Shown: positions 6,616-13,815 of the stretch, piece after piece
How the letters are laid out: every line of letters begins with the position of its first letter
How positions within the stretch are numbered: the stretch's first letter is position 1
Origin: Elusimicrobia bacterium RIFOXYB2_FULL_49_7
GTDB lineage: Bacteria; Fibrobacterota; OXYB2-FULL-49-7
NCBI GenBank assembly: GCA_001800515.1
Contig: MGVN01000031.1
Location: 1 to 15,072, forward strand
Direction of reading: 5' to 3'
DNA length: 15,072 bases
Program-made: the position numbers and the translations under genes
Notes under the pieces: model-generated
Seen by the model: the letters and a program-made list of their open reading frames with translations, nothing else
The model's database searches: none
Told to the model about the DNA's origin: nothing

Positions 6616-9600
6616 ATGAACTCTTTCTTTAAGATTATTGGATGGCTGCTCTTGTTGTCCATGTTTCTATTTGCCTATCCGGATTACCTTCAGGATTATA
6701 ACCGGCCGGATGAGAAGTGGTTCAAGGCTGAGACCGACCATTTTCGGGTATTTTATCTGAACGGATTACGTGATCAGGCTGAATATGCGGTCTCTGTGGC
6801 CGAAGAGGTCTACGGTTCTCTTACTGCGTATTATCGGATGGAGCCCAAGGACAAGGTCGATCTTATTGTCTATGATGAGGATTACAGCAACGGTTGGGCG
6901 GCTTGGATGCTCAATACCTTCAAAATTTGGATTGCGGATATGGATTATCCGTTGCGCGGCACCCATCACTGGATCCGCGATGTGGTCACTCATGAACTGG
7001 CGCATATTATCTCCATGCAGGCGGGCCAGAAGACGCGGTATAATTTGCTTGATATCCGGTTCGGCTACTTTGATTATTTCAATGAAAAAAACCAGGTCAA
7101 TGCTTTTTCCGTTTATTCGTTTGATGTTTTTCCCAACTGGCTGGCTGAAGGTATTGCCCAGAACGAGAGCGCCAAAAAGGGCCATGATGCGTGGGACGCG
7201 CAGCGGGACATGATTATGCGGATGAAGGTGCTGAATGACAAAGTGCTTCCCCTGGAACAGATGGACTTTTTCATTGGCCGAAGTTTGGAATATGAAAGTG
7301 GCCCGTATAATCAGGGCTTTTCCATGGTGCGGTATTTGGATTTAAAATATGGTCCGGAAGCACTGCCCCGTCTTGTCAAAGCCTGCGCCAAACCCACAAC
7401 CCTGACTTATGGCATGGCAGTGCAAAATGCGTTTGGCCTATCCAAACAGGAATTGTATGACAACTGGAAAGCGTCGGAAAAAGAGAAGTATGAAGCGCAG
7501 CGGGTGGCGCTTGGAACATTGGTACAGGGGCGTCGGTTGGTCGCTGACTCTACGGTAAATATAGGGGATCATAACTATTATCCGGTCTTTGGCAAAGAGG
7601 ATAAAAAGCTCTATTTTATCAGTAATGCGGGCAAAGATGGTTTCCGGGGTCACTTGTCTTCTTGGGATTTTTGCGATACGATTAAAGAGGAAAAGAAGCG
7701 CTTCAAGATGGTGGCGCCTCAAGTGACTTCCGATTTCTCGCTTTCCGGTGATGAACAATATGTTACCTATTCACGGCCTGATTTTGACCCAATCAACGGT
7801 GAAAGTTATACAGATGCTTTTTCGGATTCTGTGATCGCGGATGAGAGTATTCTCAATAGTTTGAAGCTGGGTTTGGCGCCCAATAGACGGGAAAATGGGA
7901 AGATTGTGGATCGGATCAGCAAGCGTCTTACCTTTCATGACCATGTTCTTGGAATCGCAACCAGTCACGATAATCACCGAGCTGTCATTATCAAGAAAGT
8001 ACAAAACAGAAACTCGCTTTATCTGGTAGAGAATCATAATATCAGCTCCCTGCCTTGGTGGAACCGTCTTTCCCAGTTTGCGCTGGATTTCCGCAAAGAG
8101 AAAGGGACATCTTATGCGGAGAAAATCCTCTTTCAACCCGATTCCAACACCGCTGAAGGTTTTTTTATTTCAACACCCCGCTTCTCCCCGAACGACAGTC
8201 TCATCGTCTTTTCCACCTTTGACGGCCAAAGTCGAAACATCGCTCTGGTGGATACGGTCGGCCATTTTACCTGTCTTCTGAATTCCCCTGCGGATGAACG
8301 AGACCCGGTTTTTTCTCCGGATGGCCGTTTTGTTGTTTTTTCTTCTGATCAGACCGGCATATTCAACCTCTACCAATTGGAGTTGGCCACCGGCAAGGTG
8401 GAGCTGTTGACCAATGTGCTGGGGGGCGCTTTTTCACCAACGGTGTCCCATGACGGCACACGCATTGCCTATGTTAATTACGATACTGCGGGTTTTTCCA
8501 TCTATCTGCTGGATCGTCAACCCGTTAAAGAGGTTTCCTTTAATTTCGGCCAAACACCCCTTCCCCCACTCAAAACAGAATGGGATTTTGAAGGAAATCG
8601 TAAACCCTATTTTCCCATTTTTAAACGACTCCTTTTTTCTCCCATGGTGGTGGGCGAAGAGCTGACGGCGGACAATGCAGCTGCCTCAAAGGGTAAATTC
8701 GGACTAAAAGCGGGCGGATTGCTGACACTCATGGATCCCTTGGAAAAGAACACGCTTTATCTCATCGCACTCATGGAAGTGGATAAGGGGTTTGATTGGA
8801 TGGGTGGACAATATGGCAAGCACCTCTTTTTTAATCCGCATTATGATAAAGACCTGATGCTTCTTTATGAAAGCCATGTTTTTTATCCCACATTCAGTCT
8901 GGAGGTGGACAAGTTCCTGATTCATCAAGAAGATGAATTTTATAATACGGTCAACGAGCGCAATGAGCCGAATCGATATGTCATTGATGTGCAGCGTTAT
9001 TCCGCCTCGGCACGCATCCCCTTTTTCAGCCCCCTGCGGAAACTCCAGGCCGGATTGCGCTACAGTAAACAGAATGCGGATTTCTATGATTTGGATCCCA
9101 ATTACGCGTTGGAATACACTTTTTTCAAGGAATGGAACCCTTATCTTATGCTTACGCATCTCAATATGGCAGGGGCGAAAGGGGGATGGCGACAGGAAGA
9201 TAATATTGATACGCGCGGCACCTATTTCAAACTTAAGCTTGATCGTTTTTATAGTTCCATTCAACCGGATGGAAGCAGTTGGCAGGATGCCTTTGAAATC
9301 GGGGACAATGGGGTACTCCGTCCAAAATTCAGCGAGAGCACGCATAACCGTTTGACGCTTGATCTACGCCATGCCCGGGCTCTACCCTTGCTGCCGCTTC
9401 TGACGGTGGGCGGAGAGGTACGCGTATCGGCTGCGAATAAGCCGATCGACGCCTTTTTATATCCCGGAATTTTCATGAAAAGTTACCCCTTTCTTTTGGA
9501 TCGGGCTAACCTTAAATTTCTCGGACGTAATACGGCCCGGGCTGAAGCGAACTTCCGGTTTCCCATTGCCCGGCGCCTCCGTACCGGATTAGGTCCTTTA

Positions 9601-10176
9601 CTTTTTGACAAGATATACGGCATGGCCTTTTTGGAAGCCGGGCTCACTTCGGGTCTGGATCCCCAGGAGAACGGTCGGCAGGATCTGGATGGATTCTATC
9701 GAAAAGGGCGGATGGTCGATAAATATATGGCCCGCATGGAGACCGCTTCCGGCGCCAACCGGTCTCGCGTTTACTTTAATACGGAACAGCAGATGGATTC
9801 GGCGATTGTTGCGTATTCCACCAGTCGAAATAATTTCACCTTTGATCCTCTTGATAAGCATGTGATTTACTCGGCGCTACCGGAGGATACGGTGCAGGGC
9901 TTTGCGGAAAATCTGGCTACCCTGTGGGATGCGCCGGCTCGGGTTGGTTTTGGCCTGGAGTTGCGCCTGGAGAATTATATTGCCCCAGGATACCCCTTTT
10001 TCATGACTTTCCGGTACAGTCAGGCTATGGACCAGGCGGATTGGGGGGATTCGTTCAAGCGTTATTTTACGTCGAGTCCGATAAATAATCCAAATGGTTT
10101 CTTTTATTTCAATCTCGGCTTCTCATTTGACGGCTGGGATCTTATCGATATGCCGGATTACCACCATCCGGGTTAG
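6616..10176 (+). CDS. Outer-membrane metallopeptidase (gluzincin)-TolB propeller-beta-barrel fusion protein
   Basis: The N-terminal signal peptide (residues 1-20, ending LFA) is followed by a peptidase MA-like gluzincin domain (about residues 30-290). It has H126-E127-L-A-H130 and, 48 residues later, W-L-A-E178-G, the arrangement of two zinc His, catalytic Glu and third-ligand Glu. Residues 305-650 hold TolB/PD40-type propeller repeats such as PVFSPDGRFVVFSS (from about 564) and SPTVSHDGTRIAYV, although the first repeats are degenerate. From about residue 690 to 1172 alternating polar and aromatic strands look like a large outer-membrane beta-barrel, ending near FYFNLGFSF. A further 15 residues (ending PDYHHPG) follow, the last 11 of them in the region overlapping ligA. 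Similar peptidase-propeller-barrel architectures occur in FCB bacteria; substrates are unknown. The catalytic residues look complete, unlike in the preceding M6-like protein. No Shine-Dalgarno precedes the ATG. Confidence 0.87.
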   Translation: MNSFFKIIGWLLLLSMFLFAYPDYLQDYNRPDEKWFKAETDHFRVFYLNGLRDQAEYAVSVAEEVYGSLTAYYRMEPKDKVDLIVYDEDYSNGWAAWMLNTFKIWIADMDYPLRGTHHWIRDVVTHELAHIISMQAGQKTRYNLLDIRFGYFDYFNEKNQVNAFSVYSFDVFPNWLAEGIAQNESAKKGHDAWDAQRDMIMRMKVLNDKVLPLEQMDFFIGRSLEYESGPYNQGFSMVRYLDLKYGPEALPRLVKACAKPTTLTYGMAVQNAFGLSKQELYDNWKASEKEKYEAQRVALGTLVQGRRLVADSTVNIGDHNYYPVFGKEDKKLYFISNAGKDGFRGHLSSWDFCDTIKEEKKRFKMVAPQVTSDFSLSGDEQYVTYSRPDFDPINGESYTDAFSDSVIADESILNSLKLGLAPNRRENGKIVDRISKRLTFHDHVLGIATSHDNHRAVIIKKVQNRNSLYLVENHNISSLPWWNRLSQFALDFRKEKGTSYAEKILFQPDSNTAEGFFISTPRFSPNDSLIVFSTFDGQSRNIALVDTVGHFTCLLNSPADERDPVFSPDGRFVVFSSDQTGIFNLYQLELATGKVELLTNVLGGAFSPTVSHDGTRIAYVNYDTAGFSIYLLDRQPVKEVSFNFGQTPLPPLKTEWDFEGNRKPYFPIFKRLLFSPMVVGEELTADNAAASKGKFGLKAGGLLTLMDPLEKNTLYLIALMEVDKGFDWMGGQYGKHLFFNPHYDKDLMLLYESHVFYPTFSLEVDKFLIHQEDEFYNTVNERNEPNRYVIDVQRYSASARIPFFSPLRKLQAGLRYSKQNADFYDLDPNYALEYTFFKEWNPYLMLTHLNMAGAKGGWRQEDNIDTRGTYFKLKLDRFYSSIQPDGSSWQDAFEIGDNGVLRPKFSESTHNRLTLDLRHARALPLLPLLTVGGEVRVSAANKPIDAFLYPGIFMKSYPFLLDRANLKFLGRNTARAEANFRFPIARRLRTGLGPLLFDKIYGMAFLEAGLTSGLDPQENGRQDLDGFYRKGRMVDKYMARMETASGANRSRVYFNTEQQMDSAIVAYSTSRNNFTFDPLDKHVIYSALPEDTVQGFAENLATLWDAPARVGFGLELRLENYIAPGYPFFMTFRYSQAMDQADWGDSFKRYFTSSPINNPNGFFYFNLGFSFDGWDLIDMPDYHHPG

Positions 10177-12139
10177 CTAACGACTCTTCTCCGACCACGG
10201 GAATGCCAAGCGCTTTAGCCTTATCAAGTTTGCTCCCCGCATTCTCCCCGCAGAGCAGATAATCGATCTTTTTACTGACGGATGCCACTACCTTGCCGCC
10301 CATGGCTTCGATACGCGCGGCTGCCTCCTCTCGTGAGAGGGTGGGCAGTGTGCCGGTAATGACAACACTCTTGCCGGTAAAGAAGCCGGTTTGCAGGGTC
10401 TGTTTTTCAGCAAGGGGCTTTATGCCCGCGGCTGTTAATTTATCTATCAAGACCTGATGGGTTCTTTCATTTAGAAAAGAGATCACGCTTTTTGCCAGGA
10501 TGGGCCCGATTTCCGTCATGGTCTGAAGCCGCTCTTCGCTGATTTCCCGTAATGCCTGAAGTGAACCGGACTGACTTGCAAGAATTTTAGCCACGGTCTC
10601 GCCCACATGAGGAACCCCCAGGGCAAAGAGAAAACGGTGCAAAGGCGGGTTTTTGCTTTGTTCGATGGATTGAAGCAGATAATCCGCGGATTTTTCGCCC
10701 AAACCTTCAAGGTTGACAAGCTGCTCACGTTTTAAAGCGTAGAGATCGGCCGCATCTTGAATCAGCCCATTGGAAAAGAGCTTATCCACAATGGCAGGGC
10801 CCAGTTTGTCAATGTTCATGGCTTTGCGGGCAACAAAGTGTTCCACCCGCCGTCGCTGCTGGACCGGGCAGGCGGCGTTTGGACACCGAAGGGCCACTTC
10901 CTCTTCCATTCGAACCAGAAGTGTTTGGCATTCCGGACAGTTTGTCGGAATCATGGCGGCAGGTATTGATTTCGATCGCCCTGTTTTGTCCACGCGAATG
11001 ATTTTTGGAATAATCTCACCGCTCTTTTCAATAAAGACCGTGTCCCCTTCACGGATGTCCAGCCGTGCGATTTCATCGTAATTATGAAGTGTGGCACGGG
11101 AGACCGTGGTGCCGGAGAGCTGGACCGGTTCCACCTCGGCTACCGGTGTTAAGACGCCGGTGCGGCCCACCTGATGGACAATGCGCAGCAGGCGGGTGGG
11201 TTTTTGCTGGGGCGGATATTTGAAGGCCGTCACCCATCGCGGAGATTTTGCCGTATTGCCAAGTTGTACCTGGTCGTTCAATGGATTGACCTTGATAACC
11301 GCGCCATCGATATCGTAAGGCAGGGTGTCGCGCAATTTATCCATGTCAGAGAGGGCGGCGAGAACGGCGTCGATGGATGGGCAGAGCCGGATATGAGGGT
11401 TAACCGGAAAAGAGAGGTTTTTGAGTCGCTCAAGATTGAGGAAGTGAGTTATCTTAAAAGAGGGACCTTGGGCATAATAGGCAAAGAAGCGAAGCTCTTT
11501 TTCTGCGGTTCGTTTCGGGTCTTGAAGTTTGAGCGCTCCGGCCGCCGCATTCCGGGGGTTTTTCATCTCCTTGTCACCGGCTTCGCGAAGTCCTTCATTC
11601 AGTTTGTGGAGGGTGGTCCAGGTCATATAGGCTTCGCCGCGGACTTCGAAGGATTCTTTGGTCTCCACGATGAGGGGAATGGCGCGGATGGTGCGGAGGT
11701 TTTGGGTCACGTCATCCCCGGTGATGCCGTCCCCGCGGGTTTTGCCCAGCTGGAGGCGGCCTTTTTCGTAGAGCAGGGAGATGGCGACTCCGTCAATTTT
11801 TGGCTCCACCACATATTCCACCTCAGCCCGACCCAGAAGTCTGACAACCCGCTCATGGAAATCGCGCACCTCCTCGGTATTGTAGGTGTTGTCGATGCTG
11901 AGCATGGGAAAGGCGTGGGCCACCTTCTTGAAACTCTTAACCCGATCAGATCCGATGCGTTCGGTGGGGCAGTCCGGGCTTTTAAATTCCGGGTGGGCCT
12001 GGAGAAGGTCTTTTAGTTCCCGGTAGAGTTTATCGTATTCAAAATCCGAAATCGTAGGCGCATTTTGCACATAATAAGCATCGTCATGCTGGCGGATAAG
12101 AGCGCGGAGAGTGTCGACGTGTTTGCCGATATCAGTCAT
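10142..12139 (-). CDS. ligA: NAD-dependent DNA ligase LigA
   Basis: This 665-residue protein has the full length and domain order of bacterial LigA (E. coli 671 aa). It seals nicks in DNA during replication and repair, using NAD+ to adenylate its active-site lysine. An Ia domain (Y22, Y23, D32 region) is followed by the adenylation motif E-P-K114-I-D-G, then the OB fold, a four-cysteine zinc finger (C401, C404, C419, C424), helix-hairpin-helix repeats (GLGEKSA, GVPHVGETVA) and a C-terminal BRCT domain beginning FTGKSVVITGTLP. The ATG (12137-12139) overlaps the TGA of the upstream AlbA-type gene (ATGA), suggesting coupled translation. The last 11 residues (after EESL) do not look like a normal BRCT end and lie in the 35-bp overlap with the convergent gene. 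No strong ribosome binding site is seen. Confidence 0.98.
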   Translation of the reverse strand: MTDIGKHVDTLRALIRQHDDAYYVQNAPTISDFEYDKLYRELKDLLQAHPEFKSPDCPTERIGSDRVKSFKKVAHAFPMLSIDNTYNTEEVRDFHERVVRLLGRAEVEYVVEPKIDGVAISLLYEKGRLQLGKTRGDGITGDDVTQNLRTIRAIPLIVETKESFEVRGEAYMTWTTLHKLNEGLREAGDKEMKNPRNAAAGALKLQDPKRTAEKELRFFAYYAQGPSFKITHFLNLERLKNLSFPVNPHIRLCPSIDAVLAALSDMDKLRDTLPYDIDGAVIKVNPLNDQVQLGNTAKSPRWVTAFKYPPQQKPTRLLRIVHQVGRTGVLTPVAEVEPVQLSGTTVSRATLHNYDEIARLDIREGDTVFIEKSGEIIPKIIRVDKTGRSKSIPAAMIPTNCPECQTLLVRMEEEVALRCPNAACPVQQRRRVEHFVARKAMNIDKLGPAIVDKLFSNGLIQDAADLYALKREQLVNLEGLGEKSADYLLQSIEQSKNPPLHRFLFALGVPHVGETVAKILASQSGSLQALREISEERLQTMTEIGPILAKSVISFLNERTHQVLIDKLTAAGIKPLAEKQTLQTGFFTGKSVVITGTLPTLSREEAAARIEAMGGKVVASVSKKIDYLLCGENAGSKLDKAKALGIPVVGEESLANPDGGNPAYR

Positions 12140-13569
12140 AATGCGGTTGTTGTTTTAGTCGAATAATATCTCTGTTTTGGACTTGATAATTTATCCGGAA
12201 TTGTCGGATGGAGTAACCCTTGTTCAAGAAGCGGATTAAGGACTTTAATACGGACATATTCCCGATCTTTTAGTTCTAAAAACGCTTGTATTTCTCGTCT
12301 GTTTCGTGGTTCGATGCAGAATGCCAATATTTTTTGTATTCGCTCATCTTGCGGGGTAGCTTGCGGGGTAGCTTGCGGGGTAGCTTGCGGGGTAGCTTGC
12401 GGGGTTAATGGCAAAATGAATTTGAAAATATCTTCTTCTAAAAGTGTAGGGTTGTGGCCGCAGTAGATTGTGCAATACTTGAAAAGATTTCTTGTGCCGG
12501 AACCTAGTTCATCTGCTTTTCCGATTTCCTTGAAAACGCGGGCGATAGATGGATTTTTTGGAAAAGGAATAAGGTGGTTTGAATTAATCTGACCAAAACC
12601 ATGCGGTTTATTTCCATTTTCGGTCTGGATTTTATCTGACTCAACAATGAATTTTGCAGGAAATGCGTTTGTATATTCACGGTGAATGAGAAGATTGCTG
12701 ATAACCTCTCGAAGGATTTTACCGCGCAAACTTATCCGTTGATCGTTTTCGAGATAAAACGGATCGCTAAGATGTTTTTCTCCAAAATGAATCAGTCGAT
12801 CGTAGCAATCAATAAGATTGGTTCGGATGTCATCGCGGTCATCGTAGCGGTCCGTGTTTTTGCGACGTACAATGGCATCAATCTTGAAATGCGGTATCGC
12901 CGAAAGAATAGTCTCATCTTTGCCGAAAAGGAGCAGGGCGGCCAGTGTGTAGCCGTTTTTCCCTGTTTGAAAATCTTTTTTATACAGTTGGGCGCTTTTT
13001 AATAAATCAATATCCGCCATGAAGCCCCATGGATGATCTTCCTGTTGAAGGGCGGCCTGTTTTTTTACACGAGCAATAATGTCAGATCGCAGATCGGACA
13101 GTTCAACATAGGGATAAATGGTGTTTTCTGAGTAATTGACCTGTTTTCTTTGATAGAGCGCAGCTACCAAATTGTGGCGATCTGTAATATTGAGATCGCC
13201 ATCTTCGTTACGGTCAAATATTTTTCCGCCACAGCGATGGACTTGAGAGCTTTCGGGGACATAGATATAGAGAATGGTTTTAGTGTCAATAATCACTTCT
13301 TCAATGGTCAGATAAAAAGCGGGACTGATTTTTTGAGGATTATTGATGGCTGTAACAAAGTCCTGTTTTATACGAGCGACATAATCTTGGTTTATGCCAT
13401 TGATGGTGCCGTTATTTTTTACACCAAGAAGCAGTTCTCCGCCGTTCCGATTTAAAAATGAGCAGACTGTTTCGTAAATATCCTTATTGAGGGAGGTTTT
13501 GCATTCCTTGAATTCAACGGCAATGCCTTCACCTTTTTTAATGATGGCTTTGATTCGAGCGGAATTCAT
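12136..13569 (-). CDS. Schlafen AlbA-2 / RecG-like ATP-binding transcriptional regulator-type protein
   Basis: The N-terminal AlbA_2 (divergent Schlafen) domain is shown by EFKECK (about residues 19-24), the NRNGGELLLGVKNNGTINGI stretch and a VPESSQVHRCGG motif. A GHKL/HATPase_c_4-like module follows, with LREVISNLLIHREYTN (about residues 285-301) and PKNPSIARVFKEIGKADELGSG. Then comes a TPQA repeat linker (about residues 389-407) and a winged-helix-like C-terminus (about 410-460). Proteins of this type are often annotated as putative DNA-binding, RecG-like ATP-dependent helicase or transcriptional regulator; they lack helicase motifs and their function is mostly unproven. The segment between the two ATPase motifs looks shortened. 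The gene is visibly richer in A/T than ligA, which may mean later acquisition. Its stop overlaps the ligA start, and a small membrane protein gene lies 12 bases upstream. Confidence 0.9.
   Translation of the reverse strand: MNSARIKAIIKKGEGIAVEFKECKTSLNKDIYETVCSFLNRNGGELLLGVKNNGTINGINQDYVARIKQDFVTAINNPQKISPAFYLTIEEVIIDTKTILYIYVPESSQVHRCGGKIFDRNEDGDLNITDRHNLVAALYQRKQVNYSENTIYPYVELSDLRSDIIARVKKQAALQQEDHPWGFMADIDLLKSAQLYKKDFQTGKNGYTLAALLLFGKDETILSAIPHFKIDAIVRRKNTDRYDDRDDIRTNLIDCYDRLIHFGEKHLSDPFYLENDQRISLRGKILREVISNLLIHREYTNAFPAKFIVESDKIQTENGNKPHGFGQINSNHLIPFPKNPSIARVFKEIGKADELGSGTRNLFKYCTIYCGHNPTLLEEDIFKFILPLTPQATPQATPQATPQATPQDERIQKILAFCIEPRNRREIQAFLELKDREYVRIKVLNPLLEQGLLHPTIPDKLSSPKQRYYSTKTTTAL
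12348..12407 (-). repeat. 12-bp tandem repeat (5 units) encoding the (TPQA) linker
   Basis: Five consecutive 12-base units read CTTGCGGGGTAG on the plus strand; the first four are identical and the fifth ends TTA instead of TAG. On the minus strand they encode TPQ-A repeats between the ATPase-like and winged-helix regions of the AlbA-type protein. Because the unit is a multiple of three, slippage would change linker length without breaking the frame. Similar TPQ/TPQV repeats are known to recur in this protein family. Confidence 0.95.
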
Positions 13570-13581
13570 GATAACAAGGGT

Positions 13582-13791
13582 TTAGAGGTCGTCGTCGACT
13601 TTGAGAAAATCTTCCTTCTCCTCCTGCCGTTTTTTACGGTGAAAGAGTTTACGGGTCATTTCATTTTCATAGAAATTACGAGGCATTTGAAACAGAGCGG
13701 AAATCAGGAAGATTCCCAGCATGATAAGAAGCAGAATGATCCATTTCATAGGTATTTGTAAAATAGTTTTTTCCGGGTTTTCCATGCACAT
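13582..13791 (-). CDS. Small single-pass membrane protein (69 aa)
   Basis: One strongly hydrophobic helix (about residues 15-34, KWIILLLIMLGIFLISALF) is followed by a basic stretch (TRKLFHRKKRQ) and an acidic end (EKEDFLKVDDDL). This is the same general layout as the 57-residue protein at 257-430, but no clear sequence similarity is visible. Translation may start at ATG 13791 or at the third codon, ATG 13785 (67 aa), which may be the better start since neither has a Shine-Dalgarno. It is the first gene of the minus-strand run (12 bases before the AlbA-type gene, then ligA) and diverges from dsbD. I do not recognise a family. A soluble cytoplasmic tail is predicted from the charge layout. Confidence 0.65.
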   Translation of the reverse strand: MCMENPEKTILQIPMKWIILLLIMLGIFLISALFQMPRNFYENEMTRKLFHRKKRQEEKEDFLKVDDDL

Positions 13792-13815
13792 TAAAATTTA
13801 TGTATATTTTGCTCT
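13792..13815. promoter_or_regulatory. 24-bp divergent start region between small membrane protein and dsbD
   Basis: The two divergent starts are only 24 bp apart (30 if the minus gene starts at 13785), and the gap is almost entirely A/T. On the plus strand TATATT (13803-13808) lies seven bases before the dsbD ATG, fitting a -10 box for a nearly leaderless message. On the minus strand, -10-like strings such as TATACA overlap the same bases. At least one promoter must extend into coding sequence. No -35 match is convincing. Confidence 0.35.

Noticed and set aside
8704..9345. 213-codon minus-strand frame opposite the beta-barrel region of the 6616 gene
   Set aside because: No domain or start context; the plus-strand frame continues uninterrupted through it.
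10172..10181. GTTAGCTAAC palindrome as a transcription terminator between the convergent genes
   Set aside because: A 10-bp perfect palindrome with no loop and no following T-run on either strand cannot form a useful hairpin.
11174..12016. 280-codon open frame on the plus strand opposite ligA
   Set aside because: It lies wholly antisense to a complete, strongly recognised LigA, and its product shows no coherent domain; long shadow frames are expected in GC-rich coding DNA.
12348..12407. Regular 12-bp repeats considered as a CRISPR-like or iteron array
   Set aside because: There are no spacers, the unit is a multiple of three inside an open frame, and it encodes a known style of TPQA linker.
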